Shown in pieces: positions 30,016 to 38,213 of a DNA stretch of 64,000 nucleotides. Location of the stretch: positions 1 to 64,000 of the forward strand of contig JAJDYW010000038.1 of NCBI GenBank assembly GCA_022824925.1, in the 5' to 3' direction. The notes beneath the pieces were generated by a model, which searched no databases, was not told where the DNA came from, and saw only the letters and a program-made list of their open reading frames with translations. The translations under genes and the position numbers were made by a program. Position 1 is the stretch's first letter. Each line of letters begins with the position of its first letter. This stretch comes from Dehalococcoidia bacterium. GTDB lineage: Bacteria > Chloroflexota > Dehalococcoidia > Tepidiformales > Tepidiformaceae.

Positions 30016-30944
30016 GCGGCCTCCACCAGTGCCCGCAGTCGGGTCTCCACTTCGTCGATGGAGCTGTCGGGAGTAGAGGCGCCGGCCGTCAACCCGATAC
30101 GTTCGGCCCCCTCGAACCAGGCGGGATCGAGCTCGTGGGCGCTTTCGACGTGGTAGGTGCGGGCGCCTTCCCCCTCGCACACCTGGCGCAGGTGGCGCGT
30201 GTTCGCGCTCTTCTTCCCCCCGACCACCACCATGACGTCGACCTGATGGGCCAGCTCGGCGGCGGCCGCCTGCTGGCCCGTGGTGGCGTGGCAGAGCGTA
30301 TTCACGACGTGCATCTCGAAGTTCGCCTCGCGCTGCAGCAGCATCAGGTTGCCGACGAAGCGGGCGAAGTCGTCGATCTTGTGGGTGGTCTGGGCCATCA
30401 CCCCGATCTTGTTGGGGAAACCGCCGGGGAAGGTGTCGATGACCTCGCGCAGGTGGCCGATATCGGCGTGCTCGACGACCGTGACGCCGGAGCGGCCCTG
30501 CTCGTCGAAGGCCCAGCCCATGATGCCCCGCACCTCCTTGTGGCCGGGGTCGCCGAAGATGAGGGCGTGCCAGTTGTCGCGCACGAACTTCTGCGCGTAG
30601 CGCTGGGCCCGCGTTACGACCGGACAGGTCGTGTCGATGATGTCGAGCCCGGCGTCCTCGAGGTCGTGCAGGACCCGCTCGCCGACGCCGTGGGCGGTGA
30701 TGGCCACGCGCCCGTTGCCGACACGGTCGGCCGTAACGGCGCCGAAGTCGCCCTCGACGTCGTCCGGGCCGGGGAGCTGGTGCACCCCCGTCCGTTCAAG
30801 CTCCTCGACGACGTGGGGATTGTGGACGATCTCGCCGGCGCTCGCGATCGGGCGCTCGGGCGTAGCCTCGTCCTCCATAATCTGCACGGCGCGCCGAACG
30901 CCCATGCAGAACCCCATTTCGCTCGCGCGGATGATCTCGGCCAT
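30012..30944 (-). CDS. ispH: 4-hydroxy-3-methylbut-2-enyl diphosphate reductase IspH/LytB
   Basis: GFCMGVRRAVQIM, SAGEIVHNPHVVEEL, DTTCPVVTRAQRYA, VVVGGKKSANTRHLR, GLTAGASTPDSSIDEV. Confidence 0.95.
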   Translation of the reverse strand: MAEIIRASEMGFCMGVRRAVQIMEDEATPERPIASAGEIVHNPHVVEELERTGVHQLPGPDDVEGDFGAVTADRVGNGRVAITAHGVGERVLHDLEDAGLDIIDTTCPVVTRAQRYAQKFVRDNWHALIFGDPGHKEVRGIMGWAFDEQGRSGVTVVEHADIGHLREVIDTFPGGFPNKIGVMAQTTHKIDDFARFVGNLMLLQREANFEMHVVNTLCHATTGQQAAAAELAHQVDVMVVVGGKKSANTRHLRQVCEGEGARTYHVESAHELDPAWFEGAERIGLTAGASTPDSSIDEVETRLRALVEAA

Positions 30945-31016
30945 CACTGACCTCCCTCGACCGGTGTGCGAAAGTAAAGTACCGGTAAAGTATAAGGCAA
31001 CCCCCTCGGCTGCCGT

Positions 31017-31331
31017 TCAGCGAAGTTTCACTGCCGTACCGTAGGCGAGCACCTCGGCGGCGCCCTGCATGATGGATGAAGTGGAGATGCGTACGCAGAC
31101 GATGGCGTCCGCCTCCATGGCCCGTGCTTCGGTCGTCAGGCGCGCGAGCGCCTCCTCGCGGGACTCGGACAACAGCTCGCGGTAGGCCTCGATCGGCCCG
31201 CCGGCGATGCTCCTGAACCCGGCCAGGACGTCGCGCCCGATATTCCGGGCGCGCACGGAGTTCGCCGTCACGACGCCGAGGGTCTCCGTGATCTCGCGGC
31301 CGGCCACGGTTTCCGAGGTCGTCATCAGCAT
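31017..31331 (-). CDS. YbjQ/UPF0145 family heavy-metal-binding-domain protein
   Basis: MLMTTSETVAGREITETLGVVTANSVRARNIGRDVLAGFRSIAGG...EARAMEADAIVCVR. Confidence 0.88.
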   Translation of the reverse strand: MLMTTSETVAGREITETLGVVTANSVRARNIGRDVLAGFRSIAGGPIEAYRELLSESREEALARLTTEARAMEADAIVCVRISTSSIMQGAAEVLAYGTAVKLR

Positions 31332-31397
31332 AGGCGCCTCCAGGCGGTCGGTGCCGCCGGCACCGTGTTGAAGAAGCGTAGCCGATCGTGCCATCGA

Positions 31398-31949
31398 TCA
31401 CCGCGCACCGTCGATTTCGCCGAGGTCGACGCCTTCCAGCAGGTCGATGCCTTCGAGGAAGAGGTCGACGGCCTCGCGGAAGTGGTCGGGGAGGATGGCA
31501 AGGACGACGGGCGCCCCATCGAGCAGGCGCGTCGCGATGATGGAGTCCTCGATGGACGCGCGCAGGTCGGGCTGGGGGAAGATGACGAGCGCCACCAGCG
31601 CCACCTGGCAGAGCAGCGCTCCCTGGAGAAAGCCGAAGGCCGCCCCCAGCAGCCGGTCGAGCCCGCCGAGGTTGAGGACGTCGACGCTGCGGCGCAGGAA
31701 GTAGCCGACGAGCTGCCCGGCCACGATCACGCCGAGGAAGATGGCCGCGAAGGACACCAGCGCGGAGGCCAGCGCGTTATCGATGATGGGCTCGACCTTG
31801 GGGACCATGTCGTCGTAGAAGACCCCGGCCACGGGCACGGCCAGGATGAGCGCCGCCAGCCCCACCAGCTCGCGCAGGAATCCCCGGCGGAAGGCCCGCC
31901 AGGTGAGCAGCGCCACGATTGCGACGATGACCAGGGAGACCCAGTTCAC
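31398..31949 (-). CDS. CvpA family membrane protein
   Basis: RAFRRGFLRELVGLAALILAVPVAG...GLDRLLGAAFGFLQGAL. Confidence 0.85.
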   Translation of the reverse strand: MNWVSLVIVAIVALLTWRAFRRGFLRELVGLAALILAVPVAGVFYDDMVPKVEPIIDNALASALVSFAAIFLGVIVAGQLVGYFLRRSVDVLNLGGLDRLLGAAFGFLQGALLCQVALVALVIFPQPDLRASIEDSIIATRLLDGAPVVLAILPDHFREAVDLFLEGIDLLEGVDLGEIDGAR

Positions 31950-32024
31950 GATTGCGCCATGCTACGACAGGCCCCCGAACGCAGATGTAAGGGCGCCTTG
32001 CCCGTCCGTCCCTAGAATGGCGTC

Positions 32025-32210
32025 ATGCGTCCCGGACTGCTGGACCTCCTCGCCTGCCCCCTCTGCAAGGGCGAGCTGACGCTGGCGGTGGCGGAGGAGG
32101 AGGGGGACGAGATCGTGCGCGGCACGCTCGCCTGCGCGGCCTGCGGCGAGGCCTTCCCGATCGAGGACGGCATCCCCAACCTGCTGCCCCCGGAGCTGCG
32201 CGAGGCATGA
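32025..32210 (+). CDS. Trm112 family protein
   Basis: LLDLLACPLCKGELTL...LACAACGEAFPIEDGIPNLLP. Confidence 0.93.
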   Translation: MRPGLLDLLACPLCKGELTLAVAEEEGDEIVRGTLACAACGEAFPIEDGIPNLLPPELREA

Positions 32211-32461
32211 GCCATCCCCCGCCCGGCGCCGAGCCGCCCCCCGCCTACGACCAATCCCTGCACTGGACCCAGGTCGTGAACGGCCTCGCGCTGCTGCTGC
32301 TGGCGGCGATCGCCATCGCCGGGGTCGTCTTCTCCCTCGGCTTCAGCTGGTGGTTCGCGCCGGCTGCGCTCGTCCTTGTCCCGATCGCGGGGCTGGCCGC
32401 CTGGGGCGCGCTCGTGCAGTTGAGCGGCGGCGCCCGCATGGATGACCACCCCTGGGTCTGA
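32207..32461 (+). CDS. Small two-TM membrane protein, function unknown
   Basis: ATGA overlap with the Trm112 gene; two hydrophobic helices. Confidence 0.55.
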   Translation: MSHPPPGAEPPPAYDQSLHWTQVVNGLALLLLAAIAIAGVVFSLGFSWWFAPAALVLVPIAGLAAWGALVQLSGGARMDDHPWV

Positions 32462-32474
32462 TGCCTCCCGGCTG

Positions 32475-32969
32475 CTAGCCGGGGATGCGCAGGCGCACGC
32501 CCGTGCGCTCGTGCCCCCTCGTGTCGAGCCCCGCGAGGACCGCCGCCGCGCTTCGCGCCAGCACCGGCAGGGAGCCATCCGCAATCTCCGAGAGGGGTAG
32601 CAGCACGAACGCGCGCTCGGCGATGCGGGGGTGGGGGAGGGTCAGCGCCTCCGTTGCCACCTCCTGGTCGCCACGGAAGAGCAGGTCGATGTCGATGGGG
32701 CGGGGGCGCCAGTGACCTGCCGGCCTCCGGCCCAGCAGCCGCTCGACCTCCTTCGCCACATCCAGCAGCTCTGCCGGCGAACGCGCCGTCCGCACGACGG
32801 CGGCCGCGTTCAGGTAGCGGGGCTGGTCGGCGGGAACGGGGGGCGTCTCCCAGACCGACGAGACGCGCACCGCCCCGACGCCCCGCTCGGCGAGCAGGTC
32901 GAGCGCCGCCTGCAGGTTGGCCGCGCGGTCGCCGAGGTTGGAACCGAGCGCCACGATCGCGTCGCTCAC
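32475..32969 (-). CDS. folK: 2-amino-4-hydroxy-6-hydroxymethyldihydropteridine diphosphokinase
   Basis: ALGSNLGDRAANLQAAL, RYLNAAAVV, RPRPIDIDLLF, LPHPRIAERAFVLLPL. Confidence 0.93.
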   Translation of the reverse strand: MSDAIVALGSNLGDRAANLQAALDLLAERGVGAVRVSSVWETPPVPADQPRYLNAAAVVRTARSPAELLDVAKEVERLLGRRPAGHWRPRPIDIDLLFRGDQEVATEALTLPHPRIAERAFVLLPLSEIADGSLPVLARSAAAVLAGLDTRGHERTGVRLRIPG

Positions 32970-33742
32970 GGCGACCGCCACCGGCCGCGGCTGATGGCGT
33001 CGGCCACCGCCGCCACCTTCCCCATCTCGGCCATGTCGTGGACGCGCACGAGGTCGACGCCCTTCGCGATGGCGATGGCGACCGCCGCCGCCGTTCCCTC
33101 CACGCGCTCCTCCACGGGCGCATCGAGCACCAGCCCCAGCGTCGACTTGCGCGAGGGGCCCAGCAGCAGGGGCTGGCCCGCGACCGCAAGCTCGTCGAGC
33201 CGCCGGATCAGCTGGAGGTTCTCTTCCGGGGTCCAGCCGAAACCGAAGCCGGGGTCGAGGATGATGTGGTCGCGGGGGATGCCTGCGTCCTGGGCGAGGC
33301 GCAGGCTCTCCGTCCAGCCCGCGAGCACGTTTGCGACCACGTCGCCGGGTGGCCTTCCCCGCTGGTTGTGCATGGCGACCAGCGCCGCCCCCCGCCTCGC
33401 CACCACGCCCGCCATGGCCGTATCCGCACGCAGCCCGTTGATGTCGTTGACCACGTCGGCGCCCGCGTCGAGCGCCGCCTCCGCGACCTCCGCGTGCTGC
33501 GTGTCGATGGAGATGGGCAGGTCGGTGGCGGCGCGGATGGCGGCGACGGCCGGGATCGCCCGCGCTGCTTCCTCGGCGGGTGTGACGGGCACGGCGCCCG
33601 GCCGCGTCGACTCCGCCCCGACGTCGATGACGTCGGCGCCTGCTTCCTCGAGCGTCCGCGCCAGGGCGGCCGCGGCCTGCGGGTCGTCCCCGATGCCGTC
33701 GCCGCTGAAGGAGTCGGGCGTGACGTTCACGATGGCCATCAC
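32966..33742 (-). CDS. folP: Dihydropteroate synthase
   Basis: AIVNVTPDSFSGDG, GADVIDVGAESTRPGA, PISIDTQHAEVA, LILDPGFGFGWTPEENL, GPSRKSTLG. Confidence 0.94.
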   Translation of the reverse strand: MMAIVNVTPDSFSGDGIGDDPQAAAALARTLEEAGADVIDVGAESTRPGAVPVTPAEEAARAIPAVAAIRAATDLPISIDTQHAEVAEAALDAGADVVNDINGLRADTAMAGVVARRGAALVAMHNQRGRPPGDVVANVLAGWTESLRLAQDAGIPRDHIILDPGFGFGWTPEENLQLIRRLDELAVAGQPLLLGPSRKSTLGLVLDAPVEERVEGTAAAVAIAIAKGVDLVRVHDMAEMGKVAAVADAISRGRWRSP

Positions 33743-33845
33743 GTACGTGCGCGCCCCCCACTCGAACGTACGCCCGCGCAGGCTCAGGCAGGGCGAGGCG
33801 TAGGCGCGGATGGCCGGGTCGGGAGAGCCGGAGATGGCGGACCTC

Positions 33846-34265
33846 CTAAGGCTCGAGCGTGAACTCCTGCTCCGTCGCCTCCCCGTCCTCGATGTGGAAG
33901 ACGCGCACGTCGGGGCGCTCGCGGTTCGCGATGCTGACGACGAAGTGCACGAAGGGCGGGCCGAAGAAGGTGCTCATCATGCGGATGTCGGTGGGGCTGG
34001 GGCGGGCGGGGCTGCCAGTGTGCGAGTGGTAGAACCCCGCGAGCGTGTCCCCCGCCTCGTCGAGCGCCTCCTCGATGCGGCGCTGCTCGCGGAAGTCGAT
34101 GCTGAAACGGTACGGACTCGCCTCGGCGTTGGCCGCCCGGTGCAGCGCCGTGACGACGCCGTCGCGCGAGCCGACGATGCCGCAGCACTCGTTGGGCGCA
34201 TCCTCGAGGGCGTGCGCGATCATCGCGTCGAGGTGTTCCTGGCGGAGGGTGATCACGGTGGCCAT
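33846..34265 (-). CDS. M67-family (JAMM/Mov34) metallopeptidase
   Basis: PNECCGIVGSRDG, GFYHSHTGSPARPSPTDIRMM (HxH...D JAMM motif). Confidence 0.88.
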   Translation of the reverse strand: MATVITLRQEHLDAMIAHALEDAPNECCGIVGSRDGVVTALHRAANAEASPYRFSIDFREQRRIEEALDEAGDTLAGFYHSHTGSPARPSPTDIRMMSTFFGPPFVHFVVSIANRERPDVRVFHIEDGEATEQEFTLEP

Positions 34266-34286
34266 CGCTTCAGTCTACGTTCCGCG

Positions 34287-34781
34287 CTACTGCCGGTACT
34301 CGCCGTAGCCTTCCGCGCGCAGCCGCCGCCACACCTCCCCGCTGGCCGAGTACCGCTCCATCAGGTACGGGTAGACGGCCTTCACCTGGAAGAGCGCTTC
34401 CATGCACTCCTGCGCGAGGTGGCGGTCCAGCACGGTCGGATGGGCGTCGGGCTCGACCACGTCGATGGCGAGCCCCTCCTCGTAGCCGCCGGGGGCGGCC
34501 GGCATGCCGGGCGGCTGGTCGGCGAGGATGCCCGCCTCCGAAAGGGAGGCGATCGCCTCCCGCAGCCGCTCGCGAAAGGCGGGCGTGACGCGGCCGCCGG
34601 CGAGGTGGCGCTCCGCCTCGCCTTCGAGCAGCCCCAGCACGCGCGCGGTCACGTAATCGACGCGGAAGGTGTCGCTGCCGGCGGCGCGGGCGGGGGGAAG
34701 CCCCGCGCAGAGCACGCCGAGAAGAGCGCGCTCGATTTCGGCCAGGCTCCCGGGTGCGATGGCGGGGCGGGGCTCGGTCAT
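34287..34781 (-). CDS. Hypothetical protein
   Basis: ORF with genome-like codon usage; no family recognised. Confidence 0.5.
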   Translation of the reverse strand: MTEPRPAIAPGSLAEIERALLGVLCAGLPPARAAGSDTFRVDYVTARVLGLLEGEAERHLAGGRVTPAFRERLREAIASLSEAGILADQPPGMPAAPGGYEEGLAIDVVEPDAHPTVLDRHLAQECMEALFQVKAVYPYLMERYSASGEVWRRLRAEGYGEYRQ

Positions 34782-34864
34782 GGGGCGTGATCGTACCGCC
34801 GGGCCGGGTCGCGCGCTCGGGGGCAGGTGCTACGATCGATCGCTCCCCCGGAGGCGCACGGCAG

Positions 34865-35770
34865 ATGGAAGGCACAGCAGTCACCATTCGCGTTCCCGCG
34901 ACGAGCGCCAATATCGGCACCGGCTTCGACTGCCTCGGGCTCGCACTCGATCTGTTCGCCTCGATCACGGTCACCTTCAGCGACGCCGAGCAGATCCCCA
35001 CGAGCGACGTGGGCGAGAAGATGGTGCTCTCCGCCGCGCGAGCCGCCTACGAGCGCATCGGGCGGCCGAGCCCGGCGGGGCTCTCGGCGCGCTACACGGT
35101 CGCCATCCCGCTGGGCCGGGGGCTCGGGGCGAGCGCCGTGGCGCGCGTCGCCGGTGTGCTCGCGGTTAACGAGCGCGAGGGCCACCCCCTGGACGAGGAC
35201 GCCTGCCTCGCCCTCGCCGCCGACCTCGAGGGGCACGTCGACAACGCCTGCCCGGCGCTCTTCGGGGGCGTGCAGGCCTGCGTCGAGACCGACGACGGGT
35301 TCGCCCGTGTGCGCTGCCGCTACCCGAGCGACCTGCACGTCGCGCTGCTCATCCCGGACCACTCGATGCCGACGAAGGAGGCTCGCCGCCTCCTGCCCGA
35401 CAGCTACAGCCGCAGGGACGCCATCCACACGAGCAGCCGCCTGGGGCTGCTCGTGGCGGCGCTGGCCGCTGGCCGCACCGACCTGCTCGACGAGGCCACG
35501 CAGGACCGCTTCCACCAGCGCCAGCGCTCCGCCCTCTTCCCGCCGCTCTACGACGTGTTCGAGGCGGCGAAGGGCGCGGGGGCGCACGCAGCCTGGCTCA
35601 GCGGCGCGGGCAGCAGTGTCGCCGCCTTCGCCCCCGAGTCGATCAGCCGCGACATCGCGAAGGCGATGCTCGACATGCTCCAGTCGGCCGGCATGTCGGG
35701 GCGCACCATCGTGACGCGCATCGCCCCCACCGGCGCGGAGGTCGCGCTCGTCGAGATGGTCGAGGTCTAG
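34865..35770 (+). CDS. thrB: Homoserine kinase (GHMP family)
   Basis: VRVPATSANIGTGFDCLGLAL-type start, IPLGRGLGASAVARVAG, WLSGAGSSVAAFA. Confidence 0.93.
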   Translation: MEGTAVTIRVPATSANIGTGFDCLGLALDLFASITVTFSDAEQIPTSDVGEKMVLSAARAAYERIGRPSPAGLSARYTVAIPLGRGLGASAVARVAGVLAVNEREGHPLDEDACLALAADLEGHVDNACPALFGGVQACVETDDGFARVRCRYPSDLHVALLIPDHSMPTKEARRLLPDSYSRRDAIHTSSRLGLLVAALAAGRTDLLDEATQDRFHQRQRSALFPPLYDVFEAAKGAGAHAAWLSGAGSSVAAFAPESISRDIAKAMLDMLQSAGMSGRTIVTRIAPTGAEVALVEMVEV

Positions 35771-35948
35771 GCGACCGCTTCCCGTCTCGGTCCAGAACCC
35801 GGGGGCCGCCGTCTCCCCTCGTACGCCGGCTCCGCCTCGAACCGCGCCGGATGCGCCGCGCCATCCCCGCCGCCGGGCACGGGGCCTTCCCGGTCGGGCG
35901 ACATGACCCCCTCGGAGGTGCGCGCGCGGCGACTCACGCTCGCGCCCC

Positions 35949-37931
35949 ATGAAGCCCATTTCCGCCAGCCTCAGGAGCCACCAGCGCGGCCGCGACCGCC
36001 TGCCCCACGTCCGCGCGACCGTCCGCGGTGAGCGCTGGGGCGTGCCCGTCCTCCCCTGGGAGCGCCTCTACCGGGGCGAGGAGGACGACTGCCCCCACGC
36101 CCTGACGGTGACCGGCAACGGCGCCGTCGTCCGCGTCCGCAACGACGGCGGCGCCCTCGGGGTCTCGCGCGTGGCCAAGCCCGGGCCGGCGTCGGCCTGG
36201 GGCGCCTGGTCCGTCCTCGGACGGGCCGAGGAAGGGACGGGCGTCGCCCTGGCCGCGCGAAGAAACGAGGCCTTGCTTCTGTCGGTGGCGAGCGGCGGAC
36301 GGGAGCTCGTACTCCGGCGCAGCACGGACGGCGGCGCCACATGGTCGGCCACGCAGACCCTCGTCCGGGAGAGCGCCACGATCGCCTGGGTGGCCGTCGC
36401 CGTGCGCGCCTCCGACGGCGACGCCTGCGCCTTCTACACGCAGGGGACGAACGTGCTGAAGCGCCTCCGCCGGCGGGGCGGGACCTGGGACGCCGCCGGC
36501 GTCGCCTGGAACCGGGGCGGCGGCGTCTCCGCCCTGACGGGCATCGCCGCCATGTACGACGGCTCGGACTACCGGCTCGTCGTGACCGGCCGCGCCGATC
36601 CCTCGGGTGCGAAGCACGCCTGGGCGGCCTTCCTCGGCGACACCGTCCTGCCCGAGAACCTCTGGTCGGGGCTCGCGGTCATTGCCGAGTCGGACGCATC
36701 GTCGGGGCGCGATTTCGGCGGGCCGGCGATCTTCCGTGCGGGCGGTTCCGGGCAGCGCGCCGCCTTCGCGGCCCGCGAGGCGGGCGGCCGGCCGGCGGCC
36801 CGCGTCTATACGAGCTACCCACCCGCCCTCAGCGGCGGGAATCCGGAGTACTGGTCGGAGCCCGAGCCCCACGAGGCGACCTCCGCCCACGGCCTCGCCG
36901 TCGCAACCGCCGACGGCGCAAACGTCTGGGGGGCGACCCCCGACGGTGTCTGGCGCGCTCGCCGCACCGGCAGCAGCGACGTCAGCGAGCGGCTCATCGA
37001 AGCCTCCTGGCAGCTGGCGCCCTTCGCGACTCGCGCCCGCGTCGTGCTCGACGACTCGGACGGCGGCCTCGCGGGGGTCGCCCCGGGCCGCACCGTCGAG
37101 GTCGCACCCGGGTACCGGTCGGGTCCCGAGGCGGCCCCGGAGTACGGCCTCCCCCTGACCGCCCTTGTCGACCGCGTCATCCGCGAGAGCGGCGACGGAC
37201 GCGCCCGCGTCGTGCTCGAGTGCTCCGGCCACTGGGAGCGGCTCGCCGCCTGGCGCGCCCCGCAGGTCTGGCAGTCGGCGGCGGGGGAGCGCTCGCGCGA
37301 GCAGATCTTCTGGCGGGTCTGCGCGAAGGCCGGCATCGCGGTTGCCGGACAGGGGGGCGCGGACTGGTCCGCAAGCCGCCCCGCCTTCGCCATCGCGCCC
37401 GGCGAGTCCGGCCTGTCGGTCGCGCGCCGGCTGCTGGGGACCACCCGCGTGGCCGTCTACCCCGATGGCGACCTGCTCACCGTCACCGTCCCGCCCGACG
37501 AGATCCTCGAGCGCTACGGGTCCGCTGGCCACCCCACCCACAGCGTCGGCCTGGGACAGGGGGCGCCCGAGGCGAACTGGGTTCGAGCGCGAGGACCCGC
37601 CAGCGACGCCGACGCTCACGACTTCGCCAGCATCTATCGCGACGGCCAGCGGCTGCGCCTCGTGCGCAGCCTCGACGCCGGCTCCGGGACGGAGGCGCTC
37701 GACGATGCCGCGGCCGCGCTCGAGCGCGAGCGGCGCGAACGGCGGGCGGGGCTCCTCGTCGCCCCGTTCCACCCCGGGCAGGAGCTGTTCGACGCGATCG
37801 CGGTGACCGACACGGCCCTCGGCCTCGACGGGCGCCACTACCGTGTCGTCGAGCTGGGGATGGAGTACAGCCGCCGCCCCGGCGGACGCGCGCGGTACGA
37901 CTCCATCCTCGGCCTGGGGGAGATGGACTGA
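35949..37931 (+). CDS. Phage tail/baseplate-hub-like protein with N-terminal BNR/sialidase-like region (tentative)
   Basis: LVLRRSTDGGATWSATQTLV (BNR-like); ARVVLDDSDGGLAG...VEVAPGYRSGP and VVLECSGHWERLAAWRAPQ...QIFWRVCAKAGI resemble tail-hub proteins; inference. Confidence 0.5.
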   Translation: MKPISASLRSHQRGRDRLPHVRATVRGERWGVPVLPWERLYRGEEDDCPHALTVTGNGAVVRVRNDGGALGVSRVAKPGPASAWGAWSVLGRAEEGTGVALAARRNEALLLSVASGGRELVLRRSTDGGATWSATQTLVRESATIAWVAVAVRASDGDACAFYTQGTNVLKRLRRRGGTWDAAGVAWNRGGGVSALTGIAAMYDGSDYRLVVTGRADPSGAKHAWAAFLGDTVLPENLWSGLAVIAESDASSGRDFGGPAIFRAGGSGQRAAFAAREAGGRPAARVYTSYPPALSGGNPEYWSEPEPHEATSAHGLAVATADGANVWGATPDGVWRARRTGSSDVSERLIEASWQLAPFATRARVVLDDSDGGLAGVAPGRTVEVAPGYRSGPEAAPEYGLPLTALVDRVIRESGDGRARVVLECSGHWERLAAWRAPQVWQSAAGERSREQIFWRVCAKAGIAVAGQGGADWSASRPAFAIAPGESGLSVARRLLGTTRVAVYPDGDLLTVTVPPDEILERYGSAGHPTHSVGLGQGAPEANWVRARGPASDADAHDFASIYRDGQRLRLVRSLDAGSGTEALDDAAAALERERRERRAGLLVAPFHPGQELFDAIAVTDTALGLDGRHYRVVELGMEYSRRPGGRARYDSILGLGEMD

Positions 37932-38143
37932 TGGCGGCCCTGCGCGGAAGGCTGGTGCGCTTCGACGGCGCCCGATGGCGGGCGGTCGTGCGGCTCGAGG
38001 GGTCCGCCTCCATGGAGCTGACGGGCGTGGCCGTGAGCCGTGCCCTGCCGGCCGCCGAGATGGTCGCGGGCCGCACCGTGCTCGTCGAGACGGGCGAGCC
38101 CGGAGACCCCGCCGAGGCGATCCTGACCGCCGTCGTTGCGTGA
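37931..38143 (+). CDS. Small protein translationally coupled to the tail-hub-like gene (TGATG overlap)
   Basis: MAALRGRLVRFDGARWRAVVRLEGSASMELTGVAVSRAL...; possible small beta-barrel. Confidence 0.5.
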   Translation: MAALRGRLVRFDGARWRAVVRLEGSASMELTGVAVSRALPAAEMVAGRTVLVETGEPGDPAEAILTAVVA

Positions 38144-38213
38144 ATGGTGCGCTGTCGCGGTGCGTGTCACACTCGACTCTCATGCTCTCGCCCACCAGTT
38201 CGAGCCTTCGCCG

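Noticed and set aside
28069-30156. 695-aa plus-strand ORF antisense to shc
   Set aside because: Antisense shadow of a well-supported squalene-hopene cyclase
30955-31010. AT-rich direct repeats (actttac) upstream of ispH as a regulatory operator
   Set aside because: Two short copies in a promoter-like region (TATACT visible); too little to support a specific regulator site
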